A stretch of 47,747 nt of DNA. It comes from Candidatus Methylobacter oryzae. Lineage in GTDB: Bacteria > Pseudomonadota > Gammaproteobacteria > Methylococcales > Methylomonadaceae. The stretch covers positions 1 through 47,747 of the forward strand of contig NZ_RYFG02000092.1 of assembly GCF_003994235.2 (NCBI RefSeq). Reading direction: 5' to 3'. A program made the position numbers and the translations under genes. The notes beneath the pieces are model-generated. The model was not told the origin of the DNA. It saw only the letters and a program-made list of their open reading frames with translations, and did no database searches. This document shows, piece after piece, positions 1 through 9,526 of the stretch (its first letter is position 1; every line of letters starts with the position of its first letter).

Positions 1-30
1 GTAGCGCTTGCGGTGTTTTCTTTTAGCCAT
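1..30 (-). CDS. Possible 5' end of a very basic protein (partial, off window)
   Basis: Reading the minus strand, an ATG at 30-28 opens a frame MAKRKHRKRY that runs off the window edge. The ten visible residues are very rich in Lys/Arg, as in small nucleic-acid-binding proteins, but nothing can be identified. No Shine-Dalgarno sequence is visible upstream; instead there is an AT-rich imperfect palindrome at 31-50 (TGCAAA...TTTGCA arms). It may be only a chance frame. Confidence 0.22.
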   Translation of the reverse strand, partial: MAKRKHRKRY

Positions 31-224
31 TGCAAATTTTAAATTTTGCAGGTTTTGCAACTCAATGGCTACTTTTAAAACACGCACTAAAAACGTTCGC
101 CATATCGTCATCCTGATCGCGCCGTTTATTTAATGCCGTTGAGTTGTAATGTCATCGGCTTACGAACCGGCATAGCCAATAAAACTCCACAATAAAAAAC
201 AGTAGCGCGACCGATTGTTAATTT

Positions 225-258
225 CCATAAAAAGCCCGGATTGAGCAATCTCAATCCA
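225..258 (-). terminator. Rho-independent terminator of the dabA-dabB-yfdX operon
   Basis: On the minus strand GGATTGAG and CTCAATCC (250-257 and 238-245 on the plus strand) form a perfect 8-bp stem with a 4-nt loop. It is followed by GGGCTTTTTAT. It lies about 40 bp beyond the yfdX stop codon, the right place and orientation to end the leftward operon. Confidence 0.8.
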
Positions 259-297
259 AGCTATTTTCTTCCTGCTATTTTGTGCCTGAGCTCCGGA

Positions 298-1224
298 TTA
301 CTTCTGGAAAGGACTGATTTTGTTTTTTAATCCGGCCAGCTTACGCTTGATATTTTCCCAAGCGGCTGTCGATTTTTCGGTATGCACATCTTCCTTTATG
401 TCATCGATTTCCGTATATACCGGTTTAAAATCGTTCTTATCGCCATAACCCAACAGTTCGGCAATTTTCAGTTGTTCCTTCGCGGCATCGGCCAGTTTCA
501 GGATTTCCTCCCGATTTTTTTCTTTTGCGACATCTTTTTTATGCTCCAAATCCGAAGCCCTGTTTACCAAAGCTTCAGCGCGAATAAACGGCAGAGGCAG
601 AATATCCGTCGTTTCGACCAGCATGTTTAACGCGTCGTTCAAAAAGTCGAGCGCTGCTTTGTTTTCTCCGTTATTCGCCATTGCCATCGCCTTTTTAACC
701 GCCGCCGGAAATGAACCCAACGGCATGTTAAGCGTCGAAATGCTTATTTCGCTGGCCAGTCCGCCCAGCATTTGCCTTGCGGCCTGAACTTTACCGTCGC
801 CGAGCAAATCTTCGGCCTCGCTGACCGCTTTTTCGATTGTTTTCGCGTCGCCTGTAAAATCGATCGTATTCACGACGACATCGGTAGGGATTAATTTTAG
901 GTACGGATGCTTCGCCAATACGGTATCCAGTTTTTCCGACGCAGTCTGCAACGCGTAAAAAGCTTTTTTGCCGTCGTTCTTATTTAGAGCATCCAAGGCT
1001 TGATGGATATTCGACAGCGCTTCGGCGGCTTCCGTAACGATTTGTTGTTCTTTTTCGCTTTGAATTTTACTTCTCGTTGTCTCAGTGCTGTTATCGATGT
1101 CCGGCAGCGCTCGCACGGTAGAAGCCTGTTTGCCGGCATCGGCAAAAACAGCCATTGGTAAAGCTAATGACGCCAGCAAAACCAATGCGGTACGAGTTGC
1201 CCGTTTATGGATATTTCTTTTCAT
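298..1224 (-). CDS. YfdX family periplasmic protein
   Basis: A 308-residue protein. Residues 1-28 form a signal peptide (basic MKRNIHKR, hydrophobic core, cleavage near VFA-DA), so it is exported. The body is alpha-helical and matches the YfdX family pattern: helix pairs around residues 60-110, the KLIPTDVVVNTIDF stretch near 110-123, the QAARQMLGGLASEISI segment, and a second helical half with LPLPFIRAEAL. YfdX proteins are stress- and acid-associated periplasmic helical proteins of uncertain mechanism. The gene has a strong Shine-Dalgarno (GGGAGG, about 6 nt before the ATG). It starts 39 bp after dabB on the same strand and is followed by a terminator, so it is the last gene of the dab operon. 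A role in stabilising the transporter is inference only. Confidence 0.85.
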   Translation of the reverse strand: MKRNIHKRATRTALVLLASLALPMAVFADAGKQASTVRALPDIDNSTETTRSKIQSEKEQQIVTEAAEALSNIHQALDALNKNDGKKAFYALQTASEKLDTVLAKHPYLKLIPTDVVVNTIDFTGDAKTIEKAVSEAEDLLGDGKVQAARQMLGGLASEISISTLNMPLGSFPAAVKKAMAMANNGENKAALDFLNDALNMLVETTDILPLPFIRAEALVNRASDLEHKKDVAKEKNREEILKLADAAKEQLKIAELLGYGDKNDFKPVYTEIDDIKEDVHTEKSTAAWENIKRKLAGLKNKISPFQK

Positions 1225-1263
1225 ATTATTCCTCCCGGTTAATTAAAGTTGGGGGTTAGTTTT

Positions 1264-3198
1264 TTAGGCCGTATGCGGCTGCGAAGTTTCGACCGTATGT
1301 TTTACTTCCAGGGCCATGTCTTCCGCGGCAACATTCAACTCACTCGGCCTGCCCATGCACAGCCGTTGGAATACCCTAGCAGCAGCGATACCGTTAATCA
1401 CGAAAGCAATCGTTATCGGCAATGCAAACCACGGAGCGTGATTGCTGGCATGGGACAGCAATAAATCTTCGCCGAGAAAAGCCGGAGAAATCGGGAAGCC
1501 GACCAAACCTAAAAAGCTCAAAAACAACAGCAACGAAAGTTTAGGCTGAGTTTCCGCCATCGCCCGGTAGGCGAACGGCGTATCGGCAAAATTTTCATTT
1601 TTCAGCAGAGCCGCCAATACCGCCAATCCTAAAATCCAGGCCGGGACGATACCGCTGGTAAATATCGCCACGTCGAACCAAGCATCGGGATTTAAAAACC
1701 AAACCGCGACGCCCGCCAGAATCGAGCTAAGGCCGATTGCATTCCATACGCCAAAAGGGCTGTGTTTTTGGCTGAAAGCGCTTAACGATGCAAGCACCAT
1801 AAAGACCGCTATCGGAATCGCCAAATATTTGCTGTTAATGCCGATAGCCGCAACCGGTAACCAAAACAATACGAAGACGGCGCAAGCGCTAAGCAGTTTC
1901 AGCCGCGGATTCATCGTATTGATCGTTGCGCCCAGCCGCTTTAACGGACTCCAAAGCACAGCACGCACTATCAGTTTCAAATAACCTTCCTGCAACGAGA
2001 ACACATACAAGGTGTTTTGCAAGACTTCCGGCAACGTGTCGCGTATCGACGCAGGCAGGAACTGGAATCTTGAACTGCCGTTTTTAATATAAAAATCGGT
2101 ATCGACAGCGCCTTCCACCCTTAATAAATGCGCTACGATCGACGGCGATACCAATAGCTGGTAGCAGCGTAAAAACGCATTGCCCAGGAAATGAATCAGC
2201 ACCAGAGTTTCAAGCCCTAAAGCCAATTCGATAAACATAAACCCGACCTGGGTAATCGATGCATAGGCGATTTGGCCTTTAATATTCGATTGCGTTTTTT
2301 CGGAAATAGCGGCGATGATAACCGACAGTAAACCGATACTAAAAACGATAAAGCGGGTGAAATAATGGTATCCCCAGATCGGCGTGGTTCTCAACAATAA
2401 GAAAACGCCTAAATGCACCGACAACGCGCCGTAAAAAATCGCGCTCGAAGGCGTCGGCCCTTCCATCGCTCTTGGCAGCCAAAAGCAGAACGGGAACTGC
2501 GCCGATTTTCCCGAAGCCGCGATCAGGATTAAAAACGACAGCAACAGCAATGAAGCATAACCTGCCGGCGGCATTGCCGGATTGTCGAATAAGTTGGCCA
2601 GCTGGCTGAAATGCTGGCTTTCGTGGAACAACAGGTGACTCATCCACGAACCGAGCAACAGGCCAATATCGCAGAACCGGTAAATCGTATAAGCCCTTAA
2701 CGCATTACGAACCGGTTGCACGCGGTGCCGGTAAAAGGCGATCAATAAAAACGAAGCGATGCCGACAATCTCCCAGCCGGCAAACAGCATGTCGATCGAG
2801 CCGGACAAAATAACCATATTCAAGCCGAACACAAAAGCGAAGATGGTCAAAAAGAAACGTTTGTAACCGGCTTCGCGATGCAAATAGACGCGGCAATATT
2901 TGACGATGACCGAAAAAATAGCCCAGACGCAAAACATATAAACAGCGCCGACCCTGTCCAGGTAGAACAATACCGGGAAACGGTATTCGCCGGCTTCATA
3001 CAGCGTAAACCATTCATATTCATAGCCGGGAAATCCGGCGCCGGCCCATAGCGCCAACAGACCGGCAAGGCAAAGGCCCAAGGCGTGGCTGCACCAGAAG
3101 CTGATCGCGGCGATTTTTTTCTCGTTCCTGTCGGACAGGAAAACCAGCAAAAAGCCCAGTAACGGTATGAACTGGCAGCTTAACAATAATGCGTTCAT
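1264..3198 (-). CDS. dabB: DabB: proton-conducting membrane subunit of the DAB inorganic-carbon transporter
   Basis: A 644-residue polytopic membrane protein of the NADH:quinone oxidoreductase subunit 5 / Mrp antiporter family. Typical features are visible: Glu143 in GWEIVGIASF (the conserved TM5 glutamate) and Lys231 in GKSAQFPF followed by LPRAMEGPTPSSA at 241-253. It is not part of a complex I operon. It lies directly after a DUF2309 gene with an ATGA overlap of stop and start codons, which is the arrangement of DabB with DabA. In that system the cation flux through DabB is thought to energise CO2 hydration by DabA at the inner membrane. A good Shine-Dalgarno (GAGGAG) precedes the ATG within dabA. 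Translational coupling is likely. The C-terminal part keeps several more membrane segments, so the gene looks complete. Confidence 0.9.
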   Translation of the reverse strand: MNALLLSCQFIPLLGFLLVFLSDRNEKKIAAISFWCSHALGLCLAGLLALWAGAGFPGYEYEWFTLYEAGEYRFPVLFYLDRVGAVYMFCVWAIFSVIVKYCRVYLHREAGYKRFFLTIFAFVFGLNMVILSGSIDMLFAGWEIVGIASFLLIAFYRHRVQPVRNALRAYTIYRFCDIGLLLGSWMSHLLFHESQHFSQLANLFDNPAMPPAGYASLLLLSFLILIAASGKSAQFPFCFWLPRAMEGPTPSSAIFYGALSVHLGVFLLLRTTPIWGYHYFTRFIVFSIGLLSVIIAAISEKTQSNIKGQIAYASITQVGFMFIELALGLETLVLIHFLGNAFLRCYQLLVSPSIVAHLLRVEGAVDTDFYIKNGSSRFQFLPASIRDTLPEVLQNTLYVFSLQEGYLKLIVRAVLWSPLKRLGATINTMNPRLKLLSACAVFVLFWLPVAAIGINSKYLAIPIAVFMVLASLSAFSQKHSPFGVWNAIGLSSILAGVAVWFLNPDAWFDVAIFTSGIVPAWILGLAVLAALLKNENFADTPFAYRAMAETQPKLSLLLFLSFLGLVGFPISPAFLGEDLLLSHASNHAPWFALPITIAFVINGIAAARVFQRLCMGRPSELNVAAEDMALEVKHTVETSQPHTA

Positions 3199-5783
3199 GC
3201 ATGTCTCCTCGTCAATTGATGCACCGGGATGGTTTTGGTTTTACCGGGGATAATCTGCTCAGAATGGCTCGCCTGCGGAACCTGGTAATTGCCGGACAGT
3301 TCGACTGCTTCCCAACCGTTAACCGAATACAGCGAAAGCTCACGGCTGTTTGGATCGCACGCGACAAACCTTACCCATTCGTTATCAAGCCATTCTTTCA
3401 GCGGGCCGAGCTTCGCTATGGTCTTATCGAGGATTTCGCGGGTCTGGTCTACAACGAGCAGCAGCCGCGCTGGTTCATGCACTTCAACCATTTGCGACGG
3501 CAGCCCGGTGCGCAAATCGCCTTCAACGCCATTGGCGACGCCGAGCAAGCCGATCACGTTATGAGGCAGCTTGGTGCCGGCGCCGTATACCGAGTTGTCG
3601 ATGCGCGAGAACAAATATTCCAGGTTGATGCCGCCGCAAACCGGGATAACCGCGGACAGGATGCGCGCCATGATGTCGCCTTGCGTATCCGTTGCCGGAT
3701 CGTAGGAATGTAGGAAAGCGCGGCGATCCATGAACAAGCCCCGCGTTAAATCCCTGCGCCCGACAATCGCGTATAAATTATTCGAGTGATTGTATTCCGG
3801 GCGCGGTTCGAAAATAGAGGTCGCGCGTTCCATTACATGATCGTGAGCTTCTTCGTTTGACTGCGATTGCGGGCCCAGTTCGAACCAGCGGCAGCGCTCG
3901 CGGGCATTGCGTTGCAGCGCTTTTTTCATGCTCTGTTGGAAAACGTGCAAGCCGGGAACGGGATGTTCTTCGAGCAAATGCGGATCGAAATACGTGATTT
4001 CATCGCGGCTGGTATTGTGCAACGCGGCGACGAAACGGGTTTCGTCAGGAATATCGATGCCACGTTCGGCCAGGATTGCCCGTACTAAATTGTTATTAGC
4101 CATCCAGGCGAAAGCACGGGCATTCGGCGCGCCCGGTTTGCCGGAACAGGCGCCGCAATCGTAAGCGGCAAAATGCGGATTATTAACGCTGCTGGAACCG
4201 TGGGCAACGATAACGACCGTCGGTGCAAAGTTTTTCGTCAAACCGATATTGCGCAATAAGCCGCCGACTCTATCGGCCATTTCGGTAAACGAAAATCCCA
4301 GTAAATAGCCGTCTTCGGTCGGCTCGTCGGATTCCCTGACAAGGTGCAGGTGGGAGTGCGATTCGACTTCGCTCAAGGTCCTGATTTCCGGCAGTTTCGA
4401 GCCGGGACGGAATACATTCCAGGCCATTCGTACTGCGTAGCCTAAGCCTAAGGTTTGCGTATAGAGCCAACCCCGGAACATTGAATGGGCAGTGAAATGC
4501 ATGTTACTCAGCTTGCCGGTCTTGTTGTCCGCTTTCGGCTTACTGCCCTGCTCTTTAATCAAATGCTTCGGAACAATGATGTTTGGGCATTGCGCGACCG
4601 GGTAAGCGTCATCCAAGCCTTGATACAGAAAATCGATGCCGAAAAATCCGGCTGCTCCGAATGTTTCGATGGCCGGATTGATTTCTTCCAGATAACGCCT
4701 TAACGAACATTCCCGGTCGTCGATACAAAACAGCGCCTGGGCCTCAGGCTGCGGCCTTGGCGCGGGACTAGCATTCGCTTTCAGCCCGGCGAGCAATTCT
4801 TTATGTAAAGACCATTCCATGGCTTCGTGCCAAACTCGCAAATGCAATGGAATCTTCACTTTCAATGTGCCGTTTTTTAGCAACGGCGTGCTATCGTGAC
4901 GAGGCAATGCGGCAATGCCGGGAAATTGGGCGCCCTTTTTCTTATGTAGAAAGGCCAGTTCAAGCACCAGCTCGACTGCAAGCATTTCTTTCAATGAAAT
5001 TTCCCGGCGGGCAAGCAACGACTTTGAATTTTGCTCAATAATTCGCACCATACCGGCCCAGCCGGGATGGGCTAACAGCAGCTCCAGCAGGTATTGTTCG
5101 TAAAGCGTTTCATCGCCGACTATCCGCTCCAAGCAGGCTTTAATGACTTGATCCGGTGTTTGGGACAGCAATCCATGCACGCTCGCTTCATTTAACGGAT
5201 ACAGAGGCAACAAGCTGTTTTGCGCGAGCCGCAATACGCAATCCCAGAAATGCTCGCCGTTCTTCGGCAAGCTCCAGCGGCTAATGCCTTGGTCGAGAAA
5301 ATTACCTAACAGGCGGAACAGTATCGGATGCACCAACGAGTTCAGGTCGACTTCGAGCCTGGTCAGCCAAGCGTTACGTATGCCGTGGTTAGCCAATGAA
5401 ACCGGCGGATAATGGCTATTGGCGTCTTCAGCGAACAGCCGCTTGCGTAATTTCTCGCGATTTTGCGGAACACATCCGGAATGCTCGATAGCCCAGTCCA
5501 AAGCATCGTCGTCAATCCTGCCCTGCCGGTACCTTTCCTGATAATCCTCCAACGGCAAATAGCTGCGTGCGCCGAAGATTTTTGCGGCAATAGCCACGCC
5601 TTCATGAAAAGGATAATTCTGAACGGCGTGCAGCGTGTTGTGGTGAATAAAATCCTTGATCGGCCCTTGGCTCGGCAGCCAATGCGCGATATGTTCTATC
5701 GATACGTCCAGGTCAAACTTAGAATTCTCGGCCGTTTCATTGGAACTATTTGAAACAAACTGGTTGTGCTCACGATCAGCCAT
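3195..5783 (-). CDS. dabA: DabA: DUF2309 (UPF0753) inorganic-carbon uptake subunit with carbonic-anhydrase-like zinc site
   Basis: An 862-residue protein of the DUF2309/UPF0753 family, the catalytic half of the DAB (DABs accumulate bicarbonate) complex. The four zinc-site positions known from the Halothiobacillus protein are all present: Cys353 and Asp355 in LFCIDDRE, His528 in VIVAHGSSS, and Cys543 in AAYDCGACSG. The His-to-Cys spacing of 15 equals that of the characterised enzyme. An N-terminal HHNTLH motif (47-52) is also typical. The family converts CO2 to bicarbonate in the cytosol in a unidirectional, ion-gradient-driven way together with the membrane partner DabB, whose gene overlaps its stop codon. 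It is the first gene of a leftward three-gene operon; a GAGG lies rather far (about 15 nt) from the ATG, so the start is slightly uncertain. In a methylotroph the bicarbonate could feed anaplerotic carboxylations (inference). Confidence 0.93.
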   Translation of the reverse strand: MADREHNQFVSNSSNETAENSKFDLDVSIEHIAHWLPSQGPIKDFIHHNTLHAVQNYPFHEGVAIAAKIFGARSYLPLEDYQERYRQGRIDDDALDWAIEHSGCVPQNREKLRKRLFAEDANSHYPPVSLANHGIRNAWLTRLEVDLNSLVHPILFRLLGNFLDQGISRWSLPKNGEHFWDCVLRLAQNSLLPLYPLNEASVHGLLSQTPDQVIKACLERIVGDETLYEQYLLELLLAHPGWAGMVRIIEQNSKSLLARREISLKEMLAVELVLELAFLHKKKGAQFPGIAALPRHDSTPLLKNGTLKVKIPLHLRVWHEAMEWSLHKELLAGLKANASPAPRPQPEAQALFCIDDRECSLRRYLEEINPAIETFGAAGFFGIDFLYQGLDDAYPVAQCPNIIVPKHLIKEQGSKPKADNKTGKLSNMHFTAHSMFRGWLYTQTLGLGYAVRMAWNVFRPGSKLPEIRTLSEVESHSHLHLVRESDEPTEDGYLLGFSFTEMADRVGGLLRNIGLTKNFAPTVVIVAHGSSSVNNPHFAAYDCGACSGKPGAPNARAFAWMANNNLVRAILAERGIDIPDETRFVAALHNTSRDEITYFDPHLLEEHPVPGLHVFQQSMKKALQRNARERCRWFELGPQSQSNEEAHDHVMERATSIFEPRPEYNHSNNLYAIVGRRDLTRGLFMDRRAFLHSYDPATDTQGDIMARILSAVIPVCGGINLEYLFSRIDNSVYGAGTKLPHNVIGLLGVANGVEGDLRTGLPSQMVEVHEPARLLLVVDQTREILDKTIAKLGPLKEWLDNEWVRFVACDPNSRELSLYSVNGWEAVELSGNYQVPQASHSEQIIPGKTKTIPVHQLTRRHA

Positions 5784-6328
5784 GATGTTGTTTTTTAACC
5801 TCGGAATTGTTACTAAAAAGCGTCTTAGCCTATTGACTTCAAAGCATAAGCCATGCCAGAACCCGGCAATACAAATTCCGATATGCTTAGACGCTCAAGT
5901 CGGGTTAGAAAAAACTTTTTACAATCAATACTGTTAAGAATTTTTTGGCGGCTGTCTACGGTCCGGCCCAATAGAGTTAAGCGGTTGCAAAAAAGATAAA
6001 AATACCGGATTGCTAATATAACGTCGTTTAAATGAACCAACGTTTTTGGTTGAAAACCACCAACTTCTTAATTAAGCATTGGACATAAAACGCTATGATT
6101 AATTCGACTGCGGACTTTTTGTATCTGTCCAATTAATTCCCGGTTGTTTTACACCTGAAAAACCAGCATGGCCGGTTGATTTTCACCTTTTAGCCCCTTA
6201 TTTTTATCAGGCTTATAAGCTTATTTCTTGAATTAGCTTAACTTGACGCTGATGGCCTATAAACTGCTTGGGCACCTTGATAGCGAACAACCTGATTCAT
6301 CGCCGTCATTATTTCCACATCGTTTATT
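5784..6328. promoter_or_regulatory. Divergent intergenic region between dabA and pgaB
   Basis: This 545-bp AT-rich gap holds no credible gene or RNA that I recognise. It must contain the promoters for the leftward dab operon and the rightward pgaB gene. An imperfect inverted repeat (AGCGTCTTAGC at 5819-5829, GCTTAGACGCT at 5885-5895, one mismatch) lies 36 bp upstream of dabA and could form a leader hairpin or operator. I see no terminator. Confidence 0.4.
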
Positions 6329-8323
6329 ATGTCCCGGTTAAATATCATTATGCTGTCGAAATTATTCAAGCTTATATTTTTGCTGGGCTTTTTAGCAAAA
6401 TTTGCAGCAGTTGCCCATGCCGAAGAACATCACTTTATCGTTCTCAACTATCACGACATAGTAAAAGCCGACAGCCCAAGATCTTCATTAAATGCGATGG
6501 ACGTCAGCGTCGACCATTTTGAGGAACATTTGCTGTGGCTAAAGAAGAACGGCTATAAAATCGTCAGCGTGCAGAACGTGCTTGATGCGGCAGCGGGCAA
6601 AAATTCGATACCGGATAAATCCGTGTTGCTGACCTTCGACGACGGTTATCAAAGCTTTTATACGCGTGTTTTTCCGCTACTGAAAAAATACCACTATCCG
6701 GCTACTGTCGCTTTGATAGGGACTTGGATAGAAGGCATTGATACGCCGGATGAAGCAGGCAAGCAATTGCTGAATTGGAGCCAGGTACGGGAGATGGTGA
6801 AATCCGGCCTGGTGGAAATGGCCTCGCATACTTACGATCTGCATAAAAGCGTCGTTGCCAATCCGCAAAACGATGCTCAAGCGGCTGCGGTCACCCGCTT
6901 ATACGATCCTGCGGCCGGACGTTACGAAACGGAAGAACAATACCGGGAACGCATCCATCTGGCCCTAAGAAAAAGCGCCGAATTCATTTTCCAGCATGCC
7001 GGCGTATGGCCCAGAGTGATGGTTTGGCCCTATGGGGAATACAACAGCATTGCGCTGGAAGCGTCGCGCGAAGCCGGAATGCCGATGACGATGGGCTTGA
7101 TTGACGGTTTTAATACGGTCGCCGACATCGATGTGTTGCGCCGCCTGATTATGACTGACAACCCGGACGTCCGCCAATTCGCTGAAATTGTCGGCAAACT
7201 GCGTACCGATAGGCCGTTGCGGGTAGCGCGCCTGGACATGGATTTTCTGTACGATAAAAATCCAAAACAGACCGAACTGAATATAGAAGCCGAGGTTCAA
7301 CGCATCGCCAACGCGCATATTAATACCGTCTTTTTACAGGCATACTCGGATTCCGATGGCGACGGTAATGCCGATGCATTATATTTTCCCAACCCTTATA
7401 TGCCGGTTAAACAGGATTTGTTGAACCATGTCGCCTGGCAATTGAAAACCCGCGCCGGGGTCAACGTATATGCGTGGCTGCCGGTTTTCGCTTATCAAAA
7501 CGGCCTTCCCGACGCCTGGTATGTGCAACAATGGAAAGACGGCAAAGCGCAAAAGTCCAATCGTATTTATACGCGGCTTTCGGTTTTCCAACCTGAAGCC
7601 AGGCATTTTATTACCGGACTTTATGAAGACCTGGGCCAATACTGTAATGTCGATGGGATATTGTTTCATCAAGACGGAGTTTTATCCGATTATGAAGATG
7701 TTTCTGCTGTAGCATTAGCTTTTGGGCATGATGTCTGGGGATTGCCCGATCAGTTTGAAAAATTGCATTCAAGCCCCCAAATGCGTATGGCATGGGCTCA
7801 ACATAAAAACGATTTGATTAATCAATTTACCGATGAGCTGGCTAATCGGGTGCGGGCTAACCGTCCCCCTATAAAAACGGCACGCAAACTCCACGCCTTG
7901 CCTTTATTAAAATCGGATAGCGAAGAATGGCCTGCCCAATCGTTTAAAGCTGAGTTGAGCAGCCCGTCTGCTCAAACGAAACTTATGCCCTTTGGGTATA
8001 AATCCTTTTTAGCGCATTACGATTATGTCGTTATCGAAAGTACGCCGGCAATTGAAAAAACAGAGAAACCTGAGCAATGGCTGACGCAATTAGTCGATGC
8101 CGCAGCCCGCTATCCCGAAGGATTGAAAAAATCGGTATTTGAGCTGCAAACGGTCAATTGGGAAACAAGAGAGAAAATTCCCTCGCCGCTTTTTATTGAA
8201 CAACTGGAATTATTGAGAAAACTCAGAGTTCATCATATCGGTTATTATCCGGATGATGTTTATCTGGATCAGCCGAGATTGAAAGATTTACAAAAATATT
8301 TTTCGCTTCCGGCCTTGCCTTGA
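6329..8323 (+). CDS. pgaB: PgaB-type poly-beta-1,6-N-acetyl-D-glucosamine N-deacetylase
   Basis: A 664-residue exported two-domain enzyme. Residues 1-31 are a signal peptide ending ..AVAHA-EE; a second in-frame ATG at 6350 is an alternative start. The N-terminal NodB-type deacetylase domain (about 35-300) carries LNYHD, the TFDDGY motif with Asp104/Asp105, and the metal ligands His167 and His172 in ASHTYDLH, spaced as in E. coli PgaB. The C-terminal domain (about 300-660) matches the PgaB glycoside-hydrolase-like domain (FLQAYSDSDGDGNADALYF, a proposed PNAG-binding/hydrolase site). PgaB partially deacetylates the biofilm polymer PNAG in the periplasm before export. The other pga genes (A, C, D) are not in the window, so it is either an orphan or acts with a distant locus. 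The nearby c-di-GMP enzyme gives a plausible biofilm link. Confidence 0.9.
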   Translation: MSRLNIIMLSKLFKLIFLLGFLAKFAAVAHAEEHHFIVLNYHDIVKADSPRSSLNAMDVSVDHFEEHLLWLKKNGYKIVSVQNVLDAAAGKNSIPDKSVLLTFDDGYQSFYTRVFPLLKKYHYPATVALIGTWIEGIDTPDEAGKQLLNWSQVREMVKSGLVEMASHTYDLHKSVVANPQNDAQAAAVTRLYDPAAGRYETEEQYRERIHLALRKSAEFIFQHAGVWPRVMVWPYGEYNSIALEASREAGMPMTMGLIDGFNTVADIDVLRRLIMTDNPDVRQFAEIVGKLRTDRPLRVARLDMDFLYDKNPKQTELNIEAEVQRIANAHINTVFLQAYSDSDGDGNADALYFPNPYMPVKQDLLNHVAWQLKTRAGVNVYAWLPVFAYQNGLPDAWYVQQWKDGKAQKSNRIYTRLSVFQPEARHFITGLYEDLGQYCNVDGILFHQDGVLSDYEDVSAVALAFGHDVWGLPDQFEKLHSSPQMRMAWAQHKNDLINQFTDELANRVRANRPPIKTARKLHALPLLKSDSEEWPAQSFKAELSSPSAQTKLMPFGYKSFLAHYDYVVIESTPAIEKTEKPEQWLTQLVDAAARYPEGLKKSVFELQTVNWETREKIPSPLFIEQLELLRKLRVHHIGYYPDDVYLDQPRLKDLQKYFSLPALP

Positions 8324-8425
8324 GCAACCGCCTTTAGCAGCGTTAAGCATCCCTTAATAAACCGGCGCCATTATTTTTATATTGCACCGAATTTATAAAC
8401 TACAAACCAAACCAGGAGTCGAACA

Positions 8426-9265
8426 ATGTTAAAACGTTCCATTATTATCTTCGCCCTGCTGTTTTTAACAGCACCCGCTTTTGCCGAAGATGACCCTACC
8501 ATGCATCAAGTTTATTTGGCCGCAGAGGCTGGGAAATTTAATGAAGCGCAAGCGATGATGGACAAGGTGCTGAAGGCGCATCCCAACAGCGCCAAAGCGC
8601 ACTTTGTGGAAGCCGAGCTACTGGCAAAACAGGGACTGTTCAGCGGCGCCGGCGTTGAATTGAGCACCGCTGAGCGCTTACAACCCGGATTACCTTTTGC
8701 CAAGCCGGAAGTTGTAAACAGTCTTAAAAGCCGTATTTCTTCAGTATCCAATGGCGCGCCACAATCAAATACCGGCGCTCCGAGTCAAAATCTACCGTCC
8801 AGCCTTACGGAATGGATGCCGGCAATCCTGTTGATATTGGGCATCGCTTTAATCGTGATGCTGATTGGATTTTTCAGCCGGCGAAATGCCAACGTCATCC
8901 CCGCCAATAGCTATGCGGGTAACGGCCCTGGGGCAAATATGCCCGTCGGTCCGAACGGTACAGTCATGGGACAACCGGCCACGGGCGGAATGGGCTCCGG
9001 CATTCTCGGAAATCTGGCGTCCGGAGCGGCTTTGGGTGCCGGCGTAGTGGCGGGCGAGGCGCTGATGCATCGATTTATCGATGGCGATAAGCATGAAGTT
9101 GCCGAAGAACCGCCGCGCCATGATACTTCGCCATGGAGCGCCCCCTCTACATCCAATACTATCAGCGACAATGACGACATGGGAGGAACGGATTTCGGTA
9201 TCGCCGATGCATCCTCTTGGGACGATGACGTAGCTAGCGATGATAACGACGATAACTGGACTTAA
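8426..9265 (+). CDS. Signal-peptide TPR protein with a single membrane helix and acidic tail
   Basis: A 279-residue protein with a clear signal peptide (MLKRSIIIFALLFLTAPAFA-ED). Residues 25-90 form about two tetratricopeptide-like helix pairs (YLAAEAGKFNEAQAMMDKVLKAHPNSAKAHF), followed by a hydrophilic linker. A transmembrane helix spans about 129-149 (WMPAILLILGIALIVMLIG). A Gly/Ala/Met-rich segment (GSGILGNLASGAALGAGVVAGEAL) follows, and the tail is strongly Asp-rich, ending DDNDDNWT. An ideal Shine-Dalgarno (AGGAG) lies 8 nt upstream. Proteins of this layout occur in many proteobacteria without assigned function; the TPR part would lie in the periplasm and the acidic tail in the cytosol. 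It is the second gene after pgaB on the same strand with a 102-bp gap, so co-transcription is possible but not shown. Confidence 0.75.
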   Translation: MLKRSIIIFALLFLTAPAFAEDDPTMHQVYLAAEAGKFNEAQAMMDKVLKAHPNSAKAHFVEAELLAKQGLFSGAGVELSTAERLQPGLPFAKPEVVNSLKSRISSVSNGAPQSNTGAPSQNLPSSLTEWMPAILLILGIALIVMLIGFFSRRNANVIPANSYAGNGPGANMPVGPNGTVMGQPATGGMGSGILGNLASGAALGAGVVAGEALMHRFIDGDKHEVAEEPPRHDTSPWSAPSTSNTISDNDDMGGTDFGIADASSWDDDVASDDNDDNWT

Positions 9266-9526
9266 TACTGCGAATCCGATTCTGTAATAACTATTTAGAT
9301 CGTTGTAGGTCAAACCGGCGATGCCAACGGTTTGGCCTAGTCATCGGACGGATAGCTTATTTTGTTTTTACCAAAATATAAGCAAAAACACCTATTTTCG
9401 TAATATGACTAAAAGGGATAATATAATTAAAAAGTTACCATCCCAAATTAGCTCATGCTAAACAATGAATTACCGGCAAATAATCCAATGCGCCGATTCT
9501 TTTCCATTTTTTAACCGGGCTGAACA

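Noticed and set aside
1264-3198. Complex I or Mrp antiporter operon
   Set aside because: Only one NuoL-like subunit is present and it overlaps a DUF2309 gene, which defines the DAB carbon transporter instead.
8849-9313. 154-codon minus-strand frame opposite the TPR protein gene
   Set aside because: Shadow of a well-supported gene with signal peptide and ribosome-binding site on the plus strand.
9306-9340. Terminator after the TPR protein gene (GGTCAAACCG / CGGTTTGGCC)
   Set aside because: The stem has a mismatch and no U tract follows, so the evidence is too weak to call.
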